64,000 bases of DNA from Sphagnum compactum (taxonomy: Eukaryota > Bryophyta > Sphagnopsida > Sphagnales), in NCBI GenBank assembly GCA_965153455.1, contig OZ234494.1:27395354-27459353 (forward strand), given 5' to 3'. Below are positions 12,501 through 25,229 of the stretch, one piece after another. The first letter of the stretch is position 1; every line of letters starts with the position of its first letter. Position numbers and translations under genes: made by a program. The notes beneath the pieces are model-generated. The model was given only the letters and a program-made list of their open reading frames with translations, was not told the DNA's origin and ran no database searches.

Positions 12501-13495
12501 TAGGATTTTTTAAACTAAAATGAGAACACATGTAGGCCTAGATTCAATTCCAAATCGTAAAACAAGAAAAACAAAAACAAAAACACGACATTTGTAAGAC
12601 AAGAATCCAACAAGATTTTATTACAAGAACAAAACAAGAACAAAATAAGGTTGTGATAAAAAACGTGCCCAAAACTAGCGTTGAACAAACTAAAGGTAAT
12701 TAAAGGTCCTACTTCTATTTATACCCGTTGGGGTCCTAACTCAAGAAAGCCTCATCCCCATCTGTGGCCATGTCTACCCATGTGGCCCATGACTAGATTA
12801 AGAATGAATGAGGAGTGAAGTAACAATGAACTAATAGTTAATTAAGAGTGAATTGAATTGACAATTAACTAAGGGTGAACTAATAATTAACTATGAGTGA
12901 ACTAAACTAACATCTAATTAAAAGTGAATTAATAATGAACTAAGAATGTGATGTTGGCAACGATGCAAACAATGAAGTTGGCGATGATGTTGGCAATGTC
13001 ATTCATGACAAAGAGTGGTTAAGGGCCAAGGCATAAAAGGAAAACAACACGACACAAAACTAGAGGCACTAGAAGACCCCACCATGTTAACAGATGTTGG
13101 ATGGCAAATCCTTCAACTCTTCTAAAAAATCCCCCAACTCCTACAATAGTTCCCCCAATTCGTAAAGCACAACCCCAAGTTCATCTAAAATTTCCCCTTG
13201 TCATTTTACAATTGATACCACCAGTACCAATTATCCTCCAACCAACAACACCTAGTAATTCGTGCACCCAAAATCCACCTTTTGGGATTAATGACCGAAT
13301 TATTCAACACCTTTAGAAACAAAGTCCCCCTCGATCAAGATCGAGCATGGACGACCCCATGGATGGAGAATAGTTGGATTTTTGTGGTCCAAATGACATT
13401 GTACATGCCATTTGACACCGCAAAAGGTCAGGGGGGTTAGTAGAAGGTGTTAACATATTAACATCCAGAAAAAGGCCATAATTGCAAAACATGTT
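9530..13495. other. AT-rich intergenic sequence with low-complexity tracts
   Basis: No gene recognised. 10320-10720 is almost pure A+T with ATTATTA-like words. A C16 tract lies at 10892-10907. Clusters of short inverted words occur at 10740-10875 and 11875-12130. Short ORFs at 11217-11509 on both strands have no motif. Confidence 0.5.
12043..12062. repeat. Perfect 20-bp palindrome
   Basis: CGATTGAAAATTTTCAATCG reads the same on both strands. It sits inside a cluster of related half-words (GGCAACCAAAA, TTTGGTTACC, GGCAATCGAA) spanning 11875-12130. Confidence 0.7.
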
Positions 13496-14829
13496 CTTAA
13501 GGCATTATGAAGGGAAATGGGTTTAATGCAAGTCCAACTTAATGAGGTGATGTTGGAACGCAATGCATTGCATGAACAACTAGGCGCATGCCAAAGAAAA
13601 TGTCATGTATCAAAACAAGAAGCTGCAAATTAACAAAAGGCATTGGAGGAAGCACTCACAAGGGCCATAGAGACGAAAAAAAAATGCTTCAATTCCATGG
13701 AAGACATTAAATGTTACAATCAAACTTTGATTGACATGAAGGAAAATATTGAAAAGATGTTGAAATGATTATGAAAGTGACCCTATGGAATTCAAATAAC
13801 ATGCAATTTGCATATGTTTTGGTTGCATCTCAAGCTACATAGATGGATGTGAAGCTCGTATGAATCCAAGTGGATTATCTTGAAGTTGGCAAGTTTCAAT
13901 GACATGGTTTGACATCATAGCCTAGGATATTTGATATGTTTCATGACAGCTTATCAACGATGTAGGAGATTAAAAGTGTGGATTAAGCAACACATCCTAA
14001 ATTCAACTAGGAATATGTCACTAATATTTTAGAAGAAAAAAGGAACTTTTGTGGCCCACATTTCAAGCCTTCACGAAGATGAGGACCAATGTTTTATTTA
14101 TTGCTCCCTATTTGGACAAAAGGAAGCATGGCAATTATGCACTTACTAACACATATACCATTCGCAATGCTTAATAACTTTCATGCTTAGGAGTAAGGCC
14201 CCATTTCATTGACATTTATACAAACAATTTAGTCTTCAAATTACCATGCCACAACATTGGAAATACAATATGTTTAACACACATAATAAGCCATAAGCAT
14301 GGGGTGTCGACATGAAATGGATTTAGAATGTTGGCATGTCTCTTATTACATGGGGGAATCAATATGATGAATGACAATATGATGAATCTATGATTCTTGA
14401 AAGGCATGTGAATTTTTATACTTGTTAATGACTAATACATGATGTTATTCGTTTTATTAATTATTTCAACAGTGGTGTAACCCAACATTGAACAAGTTCT
14501 AATTTGGTCCTAATCTCCAACTCACGTGGTACAACATGATGGGGGGGTAGATTGGGTGGGGGTTCAACCTAAGCAATTTCGAACTTGAAAACCAAAAAAA
14601 ATTGATGCTAGAAAATAACAATGATGGGTTGCATTTAAAGGATGACATTACATTTGCATTGTTGACTATGGTATTTCCTCACATGGTTGCGATGCTTAAT
14701 GAGTTGGACAATCTTTTTGGGTTGGACATGATTTTGAATGGGAAGTCTATTACGCTAAAAAATCATGTTAGTCAATTATGTGATAGTAATGTTGAAGAAA
14801 ATAGTAGTAGAGAAGGCAATAGATCCTAA
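13496..14829 (+). pseudogene. Decayed gene with coiled-coil region, unknown family
   Basis: From 13496 to 13768 one frame reads as a charged heptad-rich segment of about 90 residues (for example MGLMQVQLNEVMLERNALHE and NQTLIDMKENIEKMLK) broken by one TGA and one TAA, which is what an old coiled-coil coding exon looks like. Downstream, 14055-14426 reads as a cysteine- and aromatic-rich segment (HISSLHEDEDQCFIYCSLFG, then KEAWQLCTY) with several stops, and 14602-14829 is an open frame (LKDDITFALLTMVFPHMVAM). The three pieces are not all in one frame, so introns or indels separate them. I cannot name the family; a domesticated or mobile-element gene of seed-free plants is possible. It is not intact. 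Confidence 0.4.
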
Positions 14830-17800
14830 CATTCAGGTGAAGTTGTCTTTGACATTAGATGCAACATATTTACATTGTAAAGTAGCTTTAATTTTACATA
14901 AAATTGGTATTTATAATGGATGGATGGAGCATCATGGACAAACAAATTATTTCCCCAATAGTTGTCCTAATTGATATAAACTTTGCAAATTACAATCATA
15001 TGCAAAGTTTTTTTGTTATATTAAGGTATCATGTGGTGAGTAGGGTAAAGGATATATACTAGTTAAGAATACCAAGGGCTACTAGGTAGCCAAAATTTGT
15101 AATAGGGGTTACCCTTACAATGTTGGACCTTTACTTTAAAAGGTTTTTCTCTTGACAATCAATGTTTGGCCATTTTAGGTTTATAAAGCCTAGTTGCTAA
15201 CTATAGATAATCGTTTTGTATACAAAGGATGGGGTAGAATGATGGCATGGTGTGTAGTTATTTTGCTAACACTCTAAACCTTGTCTTATAATCAAATTGA
15301 GCAATGGAGTTCTTTTGTTTTTTTGGTGTTTTTACAAGTTGAGGTAAACAACACTAAAGAGTTTTAAAAATCATGACCAAGTGAGGGAGTAAAAAAGTTA
15401 CTTGTTGTTTGGAACACAAAGTGGAGGTAGTTTTGTAACTATGGAGAAAGTACAAAAGCAACAAAGGAAAAATGAAGCAAGAAAGGTGAAAATATACAAG
15501 GGAGCAAGGGAGTTTTTTGGTGTTTGTGTATATTGTGTAGATAGTTAGGCACAGAAGGGGGAGATAAAATATTTAAGGGAAGCAAAGAAGGGGACTTTAG
15601 AAAGGAAGACAACTCGAGACTAGGGAAAGACTTGGAGAATGAATCAATAAAAAACTTTGAAAATAAATAAAAATAAGAGGAGGGAGGTTGTGGGAATGTG
15701 GTGTGCATAGGACTAGAATGCTTTTGTGATTGATTTTAGGTCTTAGGGAAAGGCTATGTGAGTTATGATGTAGTTTTAGTTAACCTTGGGGGAAACATGG
15801 TTGGATAAGATGGAATAGGTTAAGAGATTTTGAAAGGATAACCAAAAGTGGTAAAAAACCAATATTAAGAAACAACCCAAAACAAGTTGAAAATGGCTTT
15901 AGCAAAACTGAATAGGAACATTTAACTTATAATGCCATACCCATCTTCAACACACCTACTGGAGTTCCAGTAGGGGTGGGGAGGCTGAACCTAATATGTT
16001 AAGCAAATAGGTCTTTGGCTAAATAAAATGAAAAAAAAACTTAATAGGTTCCTATCCCATTTAACATTTTCAATTAAAAGTGAATTGCACAATTAAATTG
16101 TGCCTTGAATATTCAAATGATAATGTGATCTTGAAAATGATTGAAGAATACATCATTGCATATACATGGGGCACTTCATTCGAAAGGCTTCAAATTTTGA
16201 AAGTTTGAAATTTAAATTATGAAAATTGAAATATAGGGTCATTATCCTTTATGAAATACTACAAGAAAACGTGATTTTCTAGAATGTCCAACTTGACTAA
16301 AATGTCCACATTGACCGCACTGTCGTTTTGATTAAAAGTTTGGGGCATGAAAGACATGAGTTATTTTTTATTGAAACATTTGATTAAAGTGACATTTTTT
16401 ACCATTCGACAAACCAAACATCTAGTAAAAAAGGCCAAAGGTCCATCAAGATGATCAAGGTTTAGTCAAATTAACCATACTCAATAGCCATTATGATTTA
16501 TAATTAGTCAAATTGGCCATTCTAATTTGACATTTAATCAAATCAACCATACTAATTTGGTTACTTAACTTACAAGTTTGTTTTACCTAAGGTATAAACC
16601 AAACTTAAATTCATAGCTAGTAGTCCTTAAGTTAGGCATATATTACACCAAATAAATACTTATAAAATTTAATAGGCTACTTGCACATTACCTTTACGCA
16701 CATGTAAGTACTTAAACTTAATACTTTAATTAATTTATATTTATTAATTGATATTTAATACTCAATAATTTATGATTAATATTTTAAATAATTAATTAGT
16801 CACCAGATAAATGTTAAATAATAACCAATAATTAATTTATCCATCAAGTTGTTAATTGAGTAATTATATTATTGAATGATCAATTTTATCTTATTTTTTG
16901 GTGATATTTGATAGTAATTTATAATAATTAATAATATATAATTGTACATAATTGTTAATAAGTGATTATTTTAAATTAATATTTTAGTTAATAGTAATTC
17001 ATTATATATTAATTGATAATTATTAATTCATAGTAAATAATCAATAATGAGTAATTAAGATTCAATAATCAATAATCAATAATTATTAATAAATAATAGA
17101 TAATTAATTATCAATATTGATTAAATAAAAAATAACCAATAATTTAAAAAATTAAATTAGTAATTAATAGTAAATCATTATTATTTAAATTCTAGTATTT
17201 AATATTTCATAGGAAATAATCAATTATTAATCATTGATATTATTTATATATATATTTATAATTGATAGTAATTAATTAATCATTGCTATTTATTTTTATC
17301 AACTATTTGTCAATTGAATTAATAACATGTAATAACTTATTAGGCATAAGTTCATACATGTTATCTAGGTAGATATTTGGTACATGATATAACCTTCTAC
17401 TTCGATAAGTAATACAAAAATATTGAAGTTGATTGATGAATGTTACAATATGTACATCAAAACAAAAAATTCAATCAAATTTATTACAATATGATGACAA
17501 GGTAGTCCAATGGTAAGGATTTGACTCTTCAAAGTGGAGCTGAGGAATTGAAGTCCTCACACATACAAGGTTGGCTACCTTGTTTTTACATGGCTTAAAT
17601 AGTTAGCTTAAGCTAAATAAGGTAGGTAAGAAATTATTATTTTATTTTGTACATTAATTATTAGGCAATGTAGGTAGTTAAATTATTAATTCATAGATAA
17701 ATATGATTTTAATTAATATATAATATTATGTAACATATTTAATAGTATATATAAAATAAATAATTAAATCATATATAGTTGTTGTCAAAATATTTTTAAT

Positions 17801-18888
17801 TAGTAAAAGAGACAATAAAAAAAACCAACCATAAACACCACCAAAAATACCCAATCAAAATGGCTAGGTCCAAAACAACTTGTCCAAGATGGCACCTTGG
17901 TCAAATTGGACATAGGCCATTTGGGGTTTCTTTTGACCAATTTTCCCAATAAAAAAAACCTTGTTTTCTTATAGTGAAATACACTAAATAAGGTCCCCAA
18001 TCAAATGGCTACAATTTTAATACCATAAAAACATACAATTGGAAGAATATATGTGGATCTGCATATCAAGTTCAACCTGTGTAAATATTGTCAACACCAA
18101 ATGCCCAAGTTTTAACCCCTTTAAACAATTCAAGATTACGAAACCTTTGTGATTCGTGACTTGGAAAGATGACCAATAACGAGAATTATATTATGGGGTT
18201 GAAGTGCATGGTAGTCATTATCATTTGGGGCCTCAATTGCCTCATCATGAATGTTGGTGTCATTGTCATCATCATCATTGCACCATTTTTCCACTATGAA
18301 GTTTGTAAGGTTGTGATAATATTTCACCCTAAATGTTTTGTTACAATTCGTTTGGTGGTACGTTATCCCTTGATATCCAAAATCACATCATCTATGTGTA
18401 GTCATTTATAGTTTTATTTGCCTACAAAAACAATTGTTATTTGGTTAGCTAGCCTCTTCCCTTGAATAACTCATTATGTGGATGAATCTCAAATAGGTGG
18501 ACAAGGATGATTCATGGACATTGCCTCAACAGCTAATCTTGACCCCACACAACTTCAAGCATCGCAGTCGTTGGATGCCATAGGTATTTATTGATTAGTG
18601 CATGGTCAAAATCAAAATCATGTTTTATTGACTTTGAGGGTCTTGCAACTTCATAACTAGGAAGATTTGGATGCACAATTTTGGGTGTAGTTACATTAAT
18701 GGTCATATTTGGGTGCACATGTGAATCCAATGTAATATGCATTATGTTTTTGACTACAAGATTCATCAAATTAATTGATGGGTCAATTTGTATGTCCGAA
18801 ATGTTTATTGGTGTGTGTTGTGCATCTAGCTTCAAAATGATGATACTTGGGCCCATTGGTTTTATTGGTGTTAATGTTGTACTAGTGG
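14830..18888. other. AT-rich intergenic sequence up to the retrotransposon
   Basis: 16690-17340 is extremely A+T-rich (AATTAAT/ATAATTA words). 16280-16600 and 17820-17960 are clusters of words such as AGTCAAATTGGCCAT. The minus-strand frame at 18533-18893 runs into the LTR and may be the end of an older gene cut by the insertion, but shows no motif I recognise. Confidence 0.45.
17493..17585 (+). repeat. Possible tRNA-derived SINE head
   Basis: TAGTCCAATGGT at 17503-17514 fits the polymerase III A box in 11 of 12 positions, and AATTGAAGTCC at 17546-17556 fits the B box in about 8 of 11, at tRNA-like spacing. The stretch is followed by AT-rich DNA. It does not fold as a functional tRNA by inspection, so I call it a degenerate SINE or tRNA relic. 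A related B-box word (AGTTCAAATCC) lies at 41019-41029. Confidence 0.3.
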
Positions 18889-18893
18889 GTACC
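18889..18893 (+). repeat. Target-site duplication, left copy (GTACC)
   Basis: GTACC directly precedes the TG of the 5' LTR and is repeated exactly after the CA of the 3' LTR (26239-26243). Five bases is the usual duplication length for Ty3/Gypsy integrases. Confidence 0.95.
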
Positions 18894-19902
18894 TGTCGCA
18901 ACCCTAGCTTTGGGCCCGGGACCAAAGGCAAAGGGGTTATAAGGTTGCGGGTCAAGAGGAAGCCCGGGAGTTAAACCAAGAGGTTGCTCGGGAGTTAAAC
19001 CAAGAGGAAGCCCGGGAGCCAAGGCAAGAGAAAGCCCGGGAGTCACATCACACTCCCGGGAGTGTAAGAAAGTGTGAGGGAGTGTGAGGGAGTGAACACT
19101 CACACTCCCAAGGCAACTCCCACTTTGGGGAGATGGAGTCCCGGTGGACTCCCGAAACTTCAGAGAGCAATTGCAGCTATCAAACCTCAATGTCTTATGG
19201 CGTTCTTTATATCATTGGAAAGCTCTTGAAGCGTAGATATCTAAAATGGGCTCGCATTGCTCATTTGGACATCTGAAACACAAGTTATGGCCAAAAGAAG
19301 GATCGGGAGTCGAATTCCCGGGAGTCTGCCAGTTTTGACTCCCGACCACTAAAAGTCGGGAATCGACCCGAAATACTAGGCTGCAGAGGACGTGCCACAT
19401 ATCGTTGGAAAGCTCTCGACGAGAGCTACGACTTTGCTTCAGACCGCATCGCGATCCGAGGTCTGCTCGCAAAGTTATGGGGCTCCAAAGTCGCGGGAGT
19501 CCCATTTGGCGCGATTTCGGGACTCCCACGCGGGAGTCCCGGGAAAAATAGCCATTTGGATGTAGCCTCCGTGGAGAGCTGCAGAGTATACTATAAGGGG
19601 GAAGGTGGTGGCTTCCCCCAAGTCCGGGCCGTGGTGAGTCTTGTGTGTCCGTGTTGCCCGTGGCTCTTCCTAGCACCAAAGGTGCTCCAACTATGCACTA
19701 ACCACTTTGTGTGGGTTGTGTGCAGGCCCGTGTGAGTGAATAAGCTTGTCAATTCTTCCTAGTCTATCCCGGGACTTCTAGCACACCCCTCTCACCCCCC
19801 CTAGTGCTAGAAGTCGGGAGCGTGCTCCAAGTTCCAACTCCTTCCGCATTGCCACATACTTGGACCCTCAAGTGGGTCCACTAGGAACTTGGGAGTGCGT
19901 CA
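18894..19902 (+). repeat. 5' long terminal repeat (1,009 bp)
   Basis: Begins TGTCGCAACC and ends GTGCGTCA. A TATA-like element (TACTATAAGG, about 19588-19597) probably marks the U3/R promoter, with AATAAG near 19740 as a possible polyadenylation signal. U3 is packed with CCCGGGAGT words and their inverse complement (from 18960 to about 19545), and has two similar modules built on TTGGAAAGCTCT (near 19216 and 19405). The matching LTR starts 6,336 bp downstream. Confidence 0.96.
19518..19541. repeat. Perfect 10-bp hairpin in LTR U3
   Basis: CGGGACTCCC and GGGAGTCCCG are separated by the 4-nt loop ACGC. A third GGGAGTCCC lies 25 bp upstream (about 19493), so two alternative hairpins can form. 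It lies about 50 bp before the TATA-like element. An identical hairpin is in the 3' LTR at 25854-25877. Confidence 0.8.
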
Positions 19903-19904
19903 CT

Positions 19905-19916
19905 TGGTATCAGAGC
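19905..19916 (+). promoter_or_regulatory. Primer-binding site for initiator tRNA-Met
   Basis: TGGTATCAGAGC begins 2 bp after the LTR end and is the classical complement of the 3' end of plant initiator tRNA-Met, used to prime minus-strand DNA synthesis in many plant LTR elements. Confidence 0.93.
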
Positions 19917-19951
19917 TCCGGTGAGCTCGATCCACTTATTGGAGAGTTCCG

Positions 19952-22900
19952 ATGGCACCAAGGAAGACCCGCAAGCTAGTCCAAGAGCCCGTGGTGGAAG
20001 AACCCACCCAAGACCTAGATGTTCCTCCCGAAGCTATGAGGGAGGAGGAACAAAACCATTCCGAAGATGAAGAAGACCGTGTTAGCCTTGAGGAGCATGA
20101 AAATGAAGAGGAGCAACCTAATGCGGTGCTCTTCACCCCAGAACAATTGGAGGTCTTACTCAAAATGAATAGGCCCGATTTTAGTGAATTAGTTGAGGCC
20201 CTCAAGGGAGGTTCATCCAAAAGTGTGGGGTTCAAGCCCGCTAGGCCCGGGAACTTTGATGGGGCCCGGGATCGGAAGGTTGTGGATGCTTGGCTTGCGG
20301 AAATGGAGGACTACCTTCATGCCGCCAAGGTTGGTCGGCATTCGGCCGTGGAACTTGCCCAATCCTATTTGAAGGGCTATGCCTCCACATGGTGGAGGAC
20401 GGTGAGGCAAGAAGAAGGGAAGACCCATGGCTACACATGGGAATTCTTCAAGGAGCGTATTGAGTTGGAATTCATTCCCAAGAATTCCGACTACATTTCA
20501 AGATGCAAACTCCGTGACCTTGAGAATGGGAGCAATGACAACTTGCGCCAATATGTGAGGGCTTACTCCGAACTCATGCTTGAGATTCGACATATGCATG
20601 AGTTAGACCGGGTGTGCCACTTTGTGATGGGACTTCCCACTTGGGCCAAACGCAAGCTTGAGGAGAATTGGCCCACCTCACTAACCGAAGCCATCATGAA
20701 AGTGGAAGGCTTTTCGGATGTTGGGCGTGGTGAGAAGTCCGGATTCAAAAGGGATAACAAGTTCCCTCATAAGAAGGCACGCCATGAAGGGGAATGGAAC
20801 CGAGGCCAAGACACCTCAAAAGGGGAAAAACCTAAACAATTCCAAGGCTCGGGTTTTAAACCCAAGGGAAATTTTGTGAAGAAAGGGGCTCCTTTCAAAG
20901 GGAGCCAACCCAAAGGAGATGTTAGTGGCAAACCTAAGGGAACATGTTTCAATTGTAATGAAGTGGGCCATTACTCCAAAGATTGCCCCAAACCCAAACC
21001 GGGGAGTGGGGCTTCTAAAGTAATTGCCCTCACCTCCCACCTAGCCGAAGGTGAATGTAACCGCCTTATTTTCTTAAAAGGGAAAGTTTCTAAGCGGGAA
21101 GTTTTATGTCTTTTGGACACAGGCGCTTCCCACAACTTCATAACCCAAGAAAGTGCCCAAAGAATGGAGCTCCGGTTGGAGGAGCTCAAGGCACCCATAG
21201 AGGTGCATTTTGCGGATGGGATTCCCCATCCCACCAAGTTGCAAGCAAGAGATGTGCCGCTCCAATTGGGGAATTGGAGAGGCAAGGTGGATTTGTTAGT
21301 CTCCACCTTAGGGGGCATGGATTGCATTTTGGGAATGGAATTCATCACACAAAACAATGTGCTCATAGAAGGGCACAATAGGCTAGTTAGGATCCCATCC
21401 AAGAGTGGGATTGTGCGGGTGAAGGCACATGAAGTGCCTAGTGTGGGTGAGACCACCATCCACTTGATGTTGGGAAAGAACTTGGAAAAAGAATGTGGGG
21501 GAGGCTACGGCATGTTATGTGTGATGCGGGTGTTGGATGAGTTTGAACCAAAGGAGGCCACCAAGGTGGTGAGCCCCCACAAGTGCATCAAGCAAGTGTT
21601 AGAGGAATTCCCGGATGTGATGCCCGAAGAGTTGCCCGACGAGTTGCCCCCGAGAAGACAAGTGGACCATGCCATTGAGGTGGTCCCGGGAGTGGCACCT
21701 CCCGCTAAGGCCCCGTATCGAATGAGTCATGAAGAGTTAAAAGAGCTCAAGGTTCAACTCGAAGAACTCCTTGCAAAGGGATACATCAAGCCTAGCAAGT
21801 CACCATATGGGGCGCCCGTCCTTTTTGCTCACAAGAAGGATGGGACTTTGAGGATGTGCGTAGATTATAGAGCCCTCAACAAGGTGACGGTGAAGAATCG
21901 GTACCCATTGCCTCGGATTGATGACTTGTTTGATCGGCTTTCGGGAGCCAAAGTGTTTAGTAGGATTGACCTACGTTCGGGATACTACCAAATTCGAATT
22001 GCACAAGGGGATGAAGAGAAAACCGCTTGCCGCACAAGGTATGGTTCATATGAATTCTTGGTGATGCCATTTGGGCTCACCAATGCACCCGCCACATTTT
22101 GCACCCTCATGAATGACATTTTCCGAGAGTGGCTTGATGATTTTGTGGTCGTCTACATAGACGACATTTTGATCTATAGTAGCTCCTTGGAGGAGCATGC
22201 GGAGCACCTTCGTAAGGTGTTCCAAAGGTTAAAAGAAAACAAGTTGTATGCCAAGTTCGAGAAGTGTGAGTTTGGAGTCTCGGAGGTGGACTTCCTTGGG
22301 CATAGGATCACCCAAGAAGGTTTGAAAATGGATGACCACAAGGTGAAGGCAATCTTGGATTGGGAACCGCCTAAGTCCGTTCCCGCCTTAAGGTCCTTTT
22401 TGGGATTGGCTTCTTATTATCGCAAGTTCATCAAGAACTTTGCAAAGATAGCCACACCTTTGACAAACCTTTTGAAGAAGTCATCCGGGACTTATGAATG
22501 GGAGGAGGCATGCAATGAGGCCTTTGAGACTTTGAAAGGCATTTTGGTGAAGGCGCCCGTGTTGAAGTTGCCCGATTTTGACAAGGACTTTGAGATCCAT
22601 TCCGATGCGTCCGACTTTGCCATAGGAGGAGTCCTAGTGCAAGATGGAAGGCCGGTGGCCTTCGAAAGCAAGAAGTTGAATGAGACGGAGCGAAGGTGGC
22701 CAACCCATGAAAAGGAAATGTGGGCCGTGATACATTGTCTCAAGACTTGGGGCCATTACATAGGTTCCAAAGATGTGGTGGTGTGGACCGACAATGTCAC
22801 CTTGAAGTACTTCGCAACTCAACCAAAGTTGTCATCAAAACAAGTGAGATGGCAAGACACATTGGCTTTGTTCAATGTGGACATTCGGCATAAGCCCGGG

Positions 22901-24442
22901 AAGGAAAATGTGGTGCCGGACGCATTGAGTCGGAAACACCAACTCAAAGCGGTGTATGTGGGAGAAACAAAGTTCCAAAAGGATGTTCGACTTGGGAGCC
23001 GTCGGGATGAATTTGCCAAGGAAAGGAAGCAAGACATTCAAAAGGGGATCAAGTCCCACTTCCACTTGCGAGATGGACTTTTGTGGTATAAGCAAAGTCG
23101 GCTCTATGTTCCAAAAGGGAGGCTAAGAGATGTGCTTTTGAAGGAATGCCATGATGGGCCCCTTGCGGGTCACGGTGGTGCAAAGCGCACCACCACATTC
23201 CTCAAGAAGTCCTATTATTGGCCCAACTTGAAGGAGGATGCGGAGGAATACGTGAAGACTTGCTTGACTTGCCAACAAAACCGGGCACTCAATAAAAAGC
23301 AAGCGGGATTGTTGCGACCGTTACCCATTCCGGAAGCGCCGTGGGAAAGTGTCTCCATGGATTTCATGGTGAGTTTGCCACCATCAAAGGGGTTTGATGC
23401 GATCATGGTGGTGGTGGATCGGTTTAGCAAGATGGCACATTTCATTCCTACCAAGGATAGTGCCACGGCCCAAGAGACGGGAAGGTTGTTCTTCACCCAC
23501 GTGTTCAAGCATCATGGCCTCCCAAAGGACATTGTGTCGGACCGAGACCCCAAGTTCACAAGCAAGTTTTGGAGAGCCTTGTGGAAGCGCATGGGGTCCG
23601 AGCTCAAGATGAGCACTTCCTTTCGGCCCCAAACGGATGGACAAACCGAGAGGGTGAACTTGGTGATCCAACAATTCCTAAGGAATTATGTGGCAGCGGA
23701 TCAACAAGATTGGGTGGACCATTTGGAGTTGGCCGAATTTTGTTACAACAATTCGGAGCATTCGGCAACGGGGGCCACCCCATTTCAAATGGTGACGGGC
23801 AAGTCACCAATTGTGCCCACAACTTGGGTTGGGCAACCCCCAAGTGATGCAAGTGAGGAAGTGCCCATGGTCACACAACTTGATGAAGAAAGGCGACGCT
23901 TGTGGGAGATGGCCAAGGCCAATCTTGAGAAGGCGCATAAAAGGTACAAGAGTTTTGCGGACAAGTCCCGTCGAGAGGTGAATTTTGAAGAAGGGGATGA
24001 AGTATGGTTGAACATCAAGAACTTCCGGTTGCCCGAAGGATTGAGCCATAAGTTCTTGGGCCCATATGCGGGTCCATTCAAAGTGTTGGAAAAGAAATTT
24101 CCCGACACTTACAAGTTAGAACTACCGGAAAATCTCAAGGTTCATCCCATATTTCATGTTTCGCTTTTGAAGCCGGTCGTCCGTGATGCCTCAAGGCCCG
24201 ATCGAGAGCACAACTCAAGGCCCCCTCCGGATTTGGTTCATAATGAACCGGAATTTGAAGTGGAGGCCGTGCTCAAGTCAAGGCAACTAAAGGGGCAAGA
24301 GCGGGAGTACTTGGTCAAGTGGAAAGGATACCATCCAATAGAGGCATCTTGGGTGAATGAGTCCGACATGGAACATGCCCAAGAAGCCATAGAAGAATTC
24401 CACAATAGACCGGCTAAAAGGCAAAGGAAACATAGAGCGTGA
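19952..24442 (+). CDS. Gag-Pol polyprotein with chromodomain (1,496 aa)
   Basis: One uninterrupted frame encodes, in order: Gag capsid-like region (about 100-270); a CCHC zinc knuckle with C332, C335, H340 and C345; aspartic protease with the LLDTGAS site at D389; reverse transcriptase with YIDD at 735-738; RNase H with HSDAS at 883-887; an integrase zinc-binding region from about H1067 ending in CLTC; the integrase core with D1137, D1197 and E1233 (35 residues between the last two); and a chromodomain from about 1434 to 1485 (YLVKWKGY...ASWV). The start is the first ATG after the primer site, 49 bp beyond the LTR. Gag and Pol are fused without frameshift, so the proteins must be released by the protease. 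The chromodomain presumably steers integration to marked chromatin. No catalytic residue is missing. Confidence 0.97.
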   Translation: MAPRKTRKLVQEPVVEEPTQDLDVPPEAMREEEQNHSEDEEDRVSLEEHENEEEQPNAVLFTPEQLEVLLKMNRPDFSELVEALKGGSSKSVGFKPARPGNFDGARDRKVVDAWLAEMEDYLHAAKVGRHSAVELAQSYLKGYASTWWRTVRQEEGKTHGYTWEFFKERIELEFIPKNSDYISRCKLRDLENGSNDNLRQYVRAYSELMLEIRHMHELDRVCHFVMGLPTWAKRKLEENWPTSLTEAIMKVEGFSDVGRGEKSGFKRDNKFPHKKARHEGEWNRGQDTSKGEKPKQFQGSGFKPKGNFVKKGAPFKGSQPKGDVSGKPKGTCFNCNEVGHYSKDCPKPKPGSGASKVIALTSHLAEGECNRLIFLKGKVSKREVLCLLDTGASHNFITQESAQRMELRLEELKAPIEVHFADGIPHPTKLQARDVPLQLGNWRGKVDLLVSTLGGMDCILGMEFITQNNVLIEGHNRLVRIPSKSGIVRVKAHEVPSVGETTIHLMLGKNLEKECGGGYGMLCVMRVLDEFEPKEATKVVSPHKCIKQVLEEFPDVMPEELPDELPPRRQVDHAIEVVPGVAPPAKAPYRMSHEELKELKVQLEELLAKGYIKPSKSPYGAPVLFAHKKDGTLRMCVDYRALNKVTVKNRYPLPRIDDLFDRLSGAKVFSRIDLRSGYYQIRIAQGDEEKTACRTRYGSYEFLVMPFGLTNAPATFCTLMNDIFREWLDDFVVVYIDDILIYSSSLEEHAEHLRKVFQRLKENKLYAKFEKCEFGVSEVDFLGHRITQEGLKMDDHKVKAILDWEPPKSVPALRSFLGLASYYRKFIKNFAKIATPLTNLLKKSSGTYEWEEACNEAFETLKGILVKAPVLKLPDFDKDFEIHSDASDFAIGGVLVQDGRPVAFESKKLNETERRWPTHEKEMWAVIHCLKTWGHYIGSKDVVVWTDNVTLKYFATQPKLSSKQVRWQDTLALFNVDIRHKPGKENVVPDALSRKHQLKAVYVGETKFQKDVRLGSRRDEFAKERKQDIQKGIKSHFHLRDGLLWYKQSRLYVPKGRLRDVLLKECHDGPLAGHGGAKRTTTFLKKSYYWPNLKEDAEEYVKTCLTCQQNRALNKKQAGLLRPLPIPEAPWESVSMDFMVSLPPSKGFDAIMVVVDRFSKMAHFIPTKDSATAQETGRLFFTHVFKHHGLPKDIVSDRDPKFTSKFWRALWKRMGSELKMSTSFRPQTDGQTERVNLVIQQFLRNYVAADQQDWVDHLELAEFCYNNSEHSATGATPFQMVTGKSPIVPTTWVGQPPSDASEEVPMVTQLDEERRRLWEMAKANLEKAHKRYKSFADKSRREVNFEEGDEVWLNIKNFRLPEGLSHKFLGPYAGPFKVLEKKFPDTYKLELPENLKVHPIFHVSLLKPVVRDASRPDREHNSRPPPDLVHNEPEFEVEAVLKSRQLKGQEREYLVKWKGYHPIEASWVNESDMEHAQEAIEEFHNRPAKRQRKHRA

Positions 24443-25220
24443 TGAGGACATCACCTTTCTTTTAGGGGGCGGAAAGTTACACAAATGTACCAAATCAAGT
24501 TGTAAGTGAAATAAAGGCTAAAGACTTCCGAGAGATTGCATCACAAACATAATAGTATGTTAGAAAAGGGGGCGTTGTCAAGTGGCATGGACAAATGGAA
24601 CTTTCTTGCGTAAGCCCAAATCAAAATCGGACTCCTACTTGGGGGCTAGGAGAAATCTTGGTCCCAAAAGAGGAGGCAAGCAAGGTGAGCTTGCGGGGAC
24701 GTGCACATGCCCAAAGTGCATCCCAAGGGGTTGGTTGGTAGTGGCGGCCAACGCGGGAAGTCATGACCCCGTTCGTGTACTATAATCGCGTATCTTGGGA
24801 CTTAGGCTTTTGCAAAGCCTAAACGTCGCTTCTCGTACCTTGATAAGCATACCTTTAGGAAAGGCTTGATTGTTGTGATCAAGGCGCAAGATTGGGAAAG
24901 GAGTCATGTCAAGTAGCTTAGGTCAAGATTAGGCTTGGCTTGAGTTCCTCATGAGGGGAAGGTTGAAAGAATGGCCTCCCAAATGAGGGCTTCGTCAATT
25001 AGGCTAGTTAGGTCTTTTGACGAAGCGATGGAGGGTTTCTATTGAGACACCCTTGGACTTGCCAAGAGAGTGTTGGAAGCTTGGGGACGCCTAAGTTAGC
25101 TTGAGGCAAGGTCCGGCCGCAAGGAGTCGGCATTTGATGGCCAAGGATCCAAAAGAAAGCAATTGCAATTGTTGAAAGAAATTCTAAGTGTCAATGAGGA
25201 CATTGACCTCTTCTTCTAGT
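24443..25220 (+). other. Non-coding 3' internal region of the retrotransposon
   Basis: About 780 bp between the gag-pol stop and the polypurine tract have no long ORF. There are G-rich patches (TTAGGGGGCGG near 24461 and AAAAGGGGGCG near 24566) that could act as extra plus-strand primers. I see no additional gene. Confidence 0.6.
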
Positions 25221-25229
25221 GGGGGAGAG
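25221..25229 (+). promoter_or_regulatory. Polypurine tract
   Basis: GGGGGAGAG abuts the 3' LTR and fits the plus-strand primer of Ty3/Gypsy elements. Confidence 0.9.

Noticed and set aside
18533-18955. 140-codon minus-strand ORF crossing into the 5' LTR
   Set aside because: Its first residues come from the young LTR; the remainder shows no motif, so at most it is a cut relic.
20971-24108. Several 60-160 codon minus-strand ORFs under gag-pol
   Set aside because: Shadows of the long plus-strand gag-pol frame; no independent motif.
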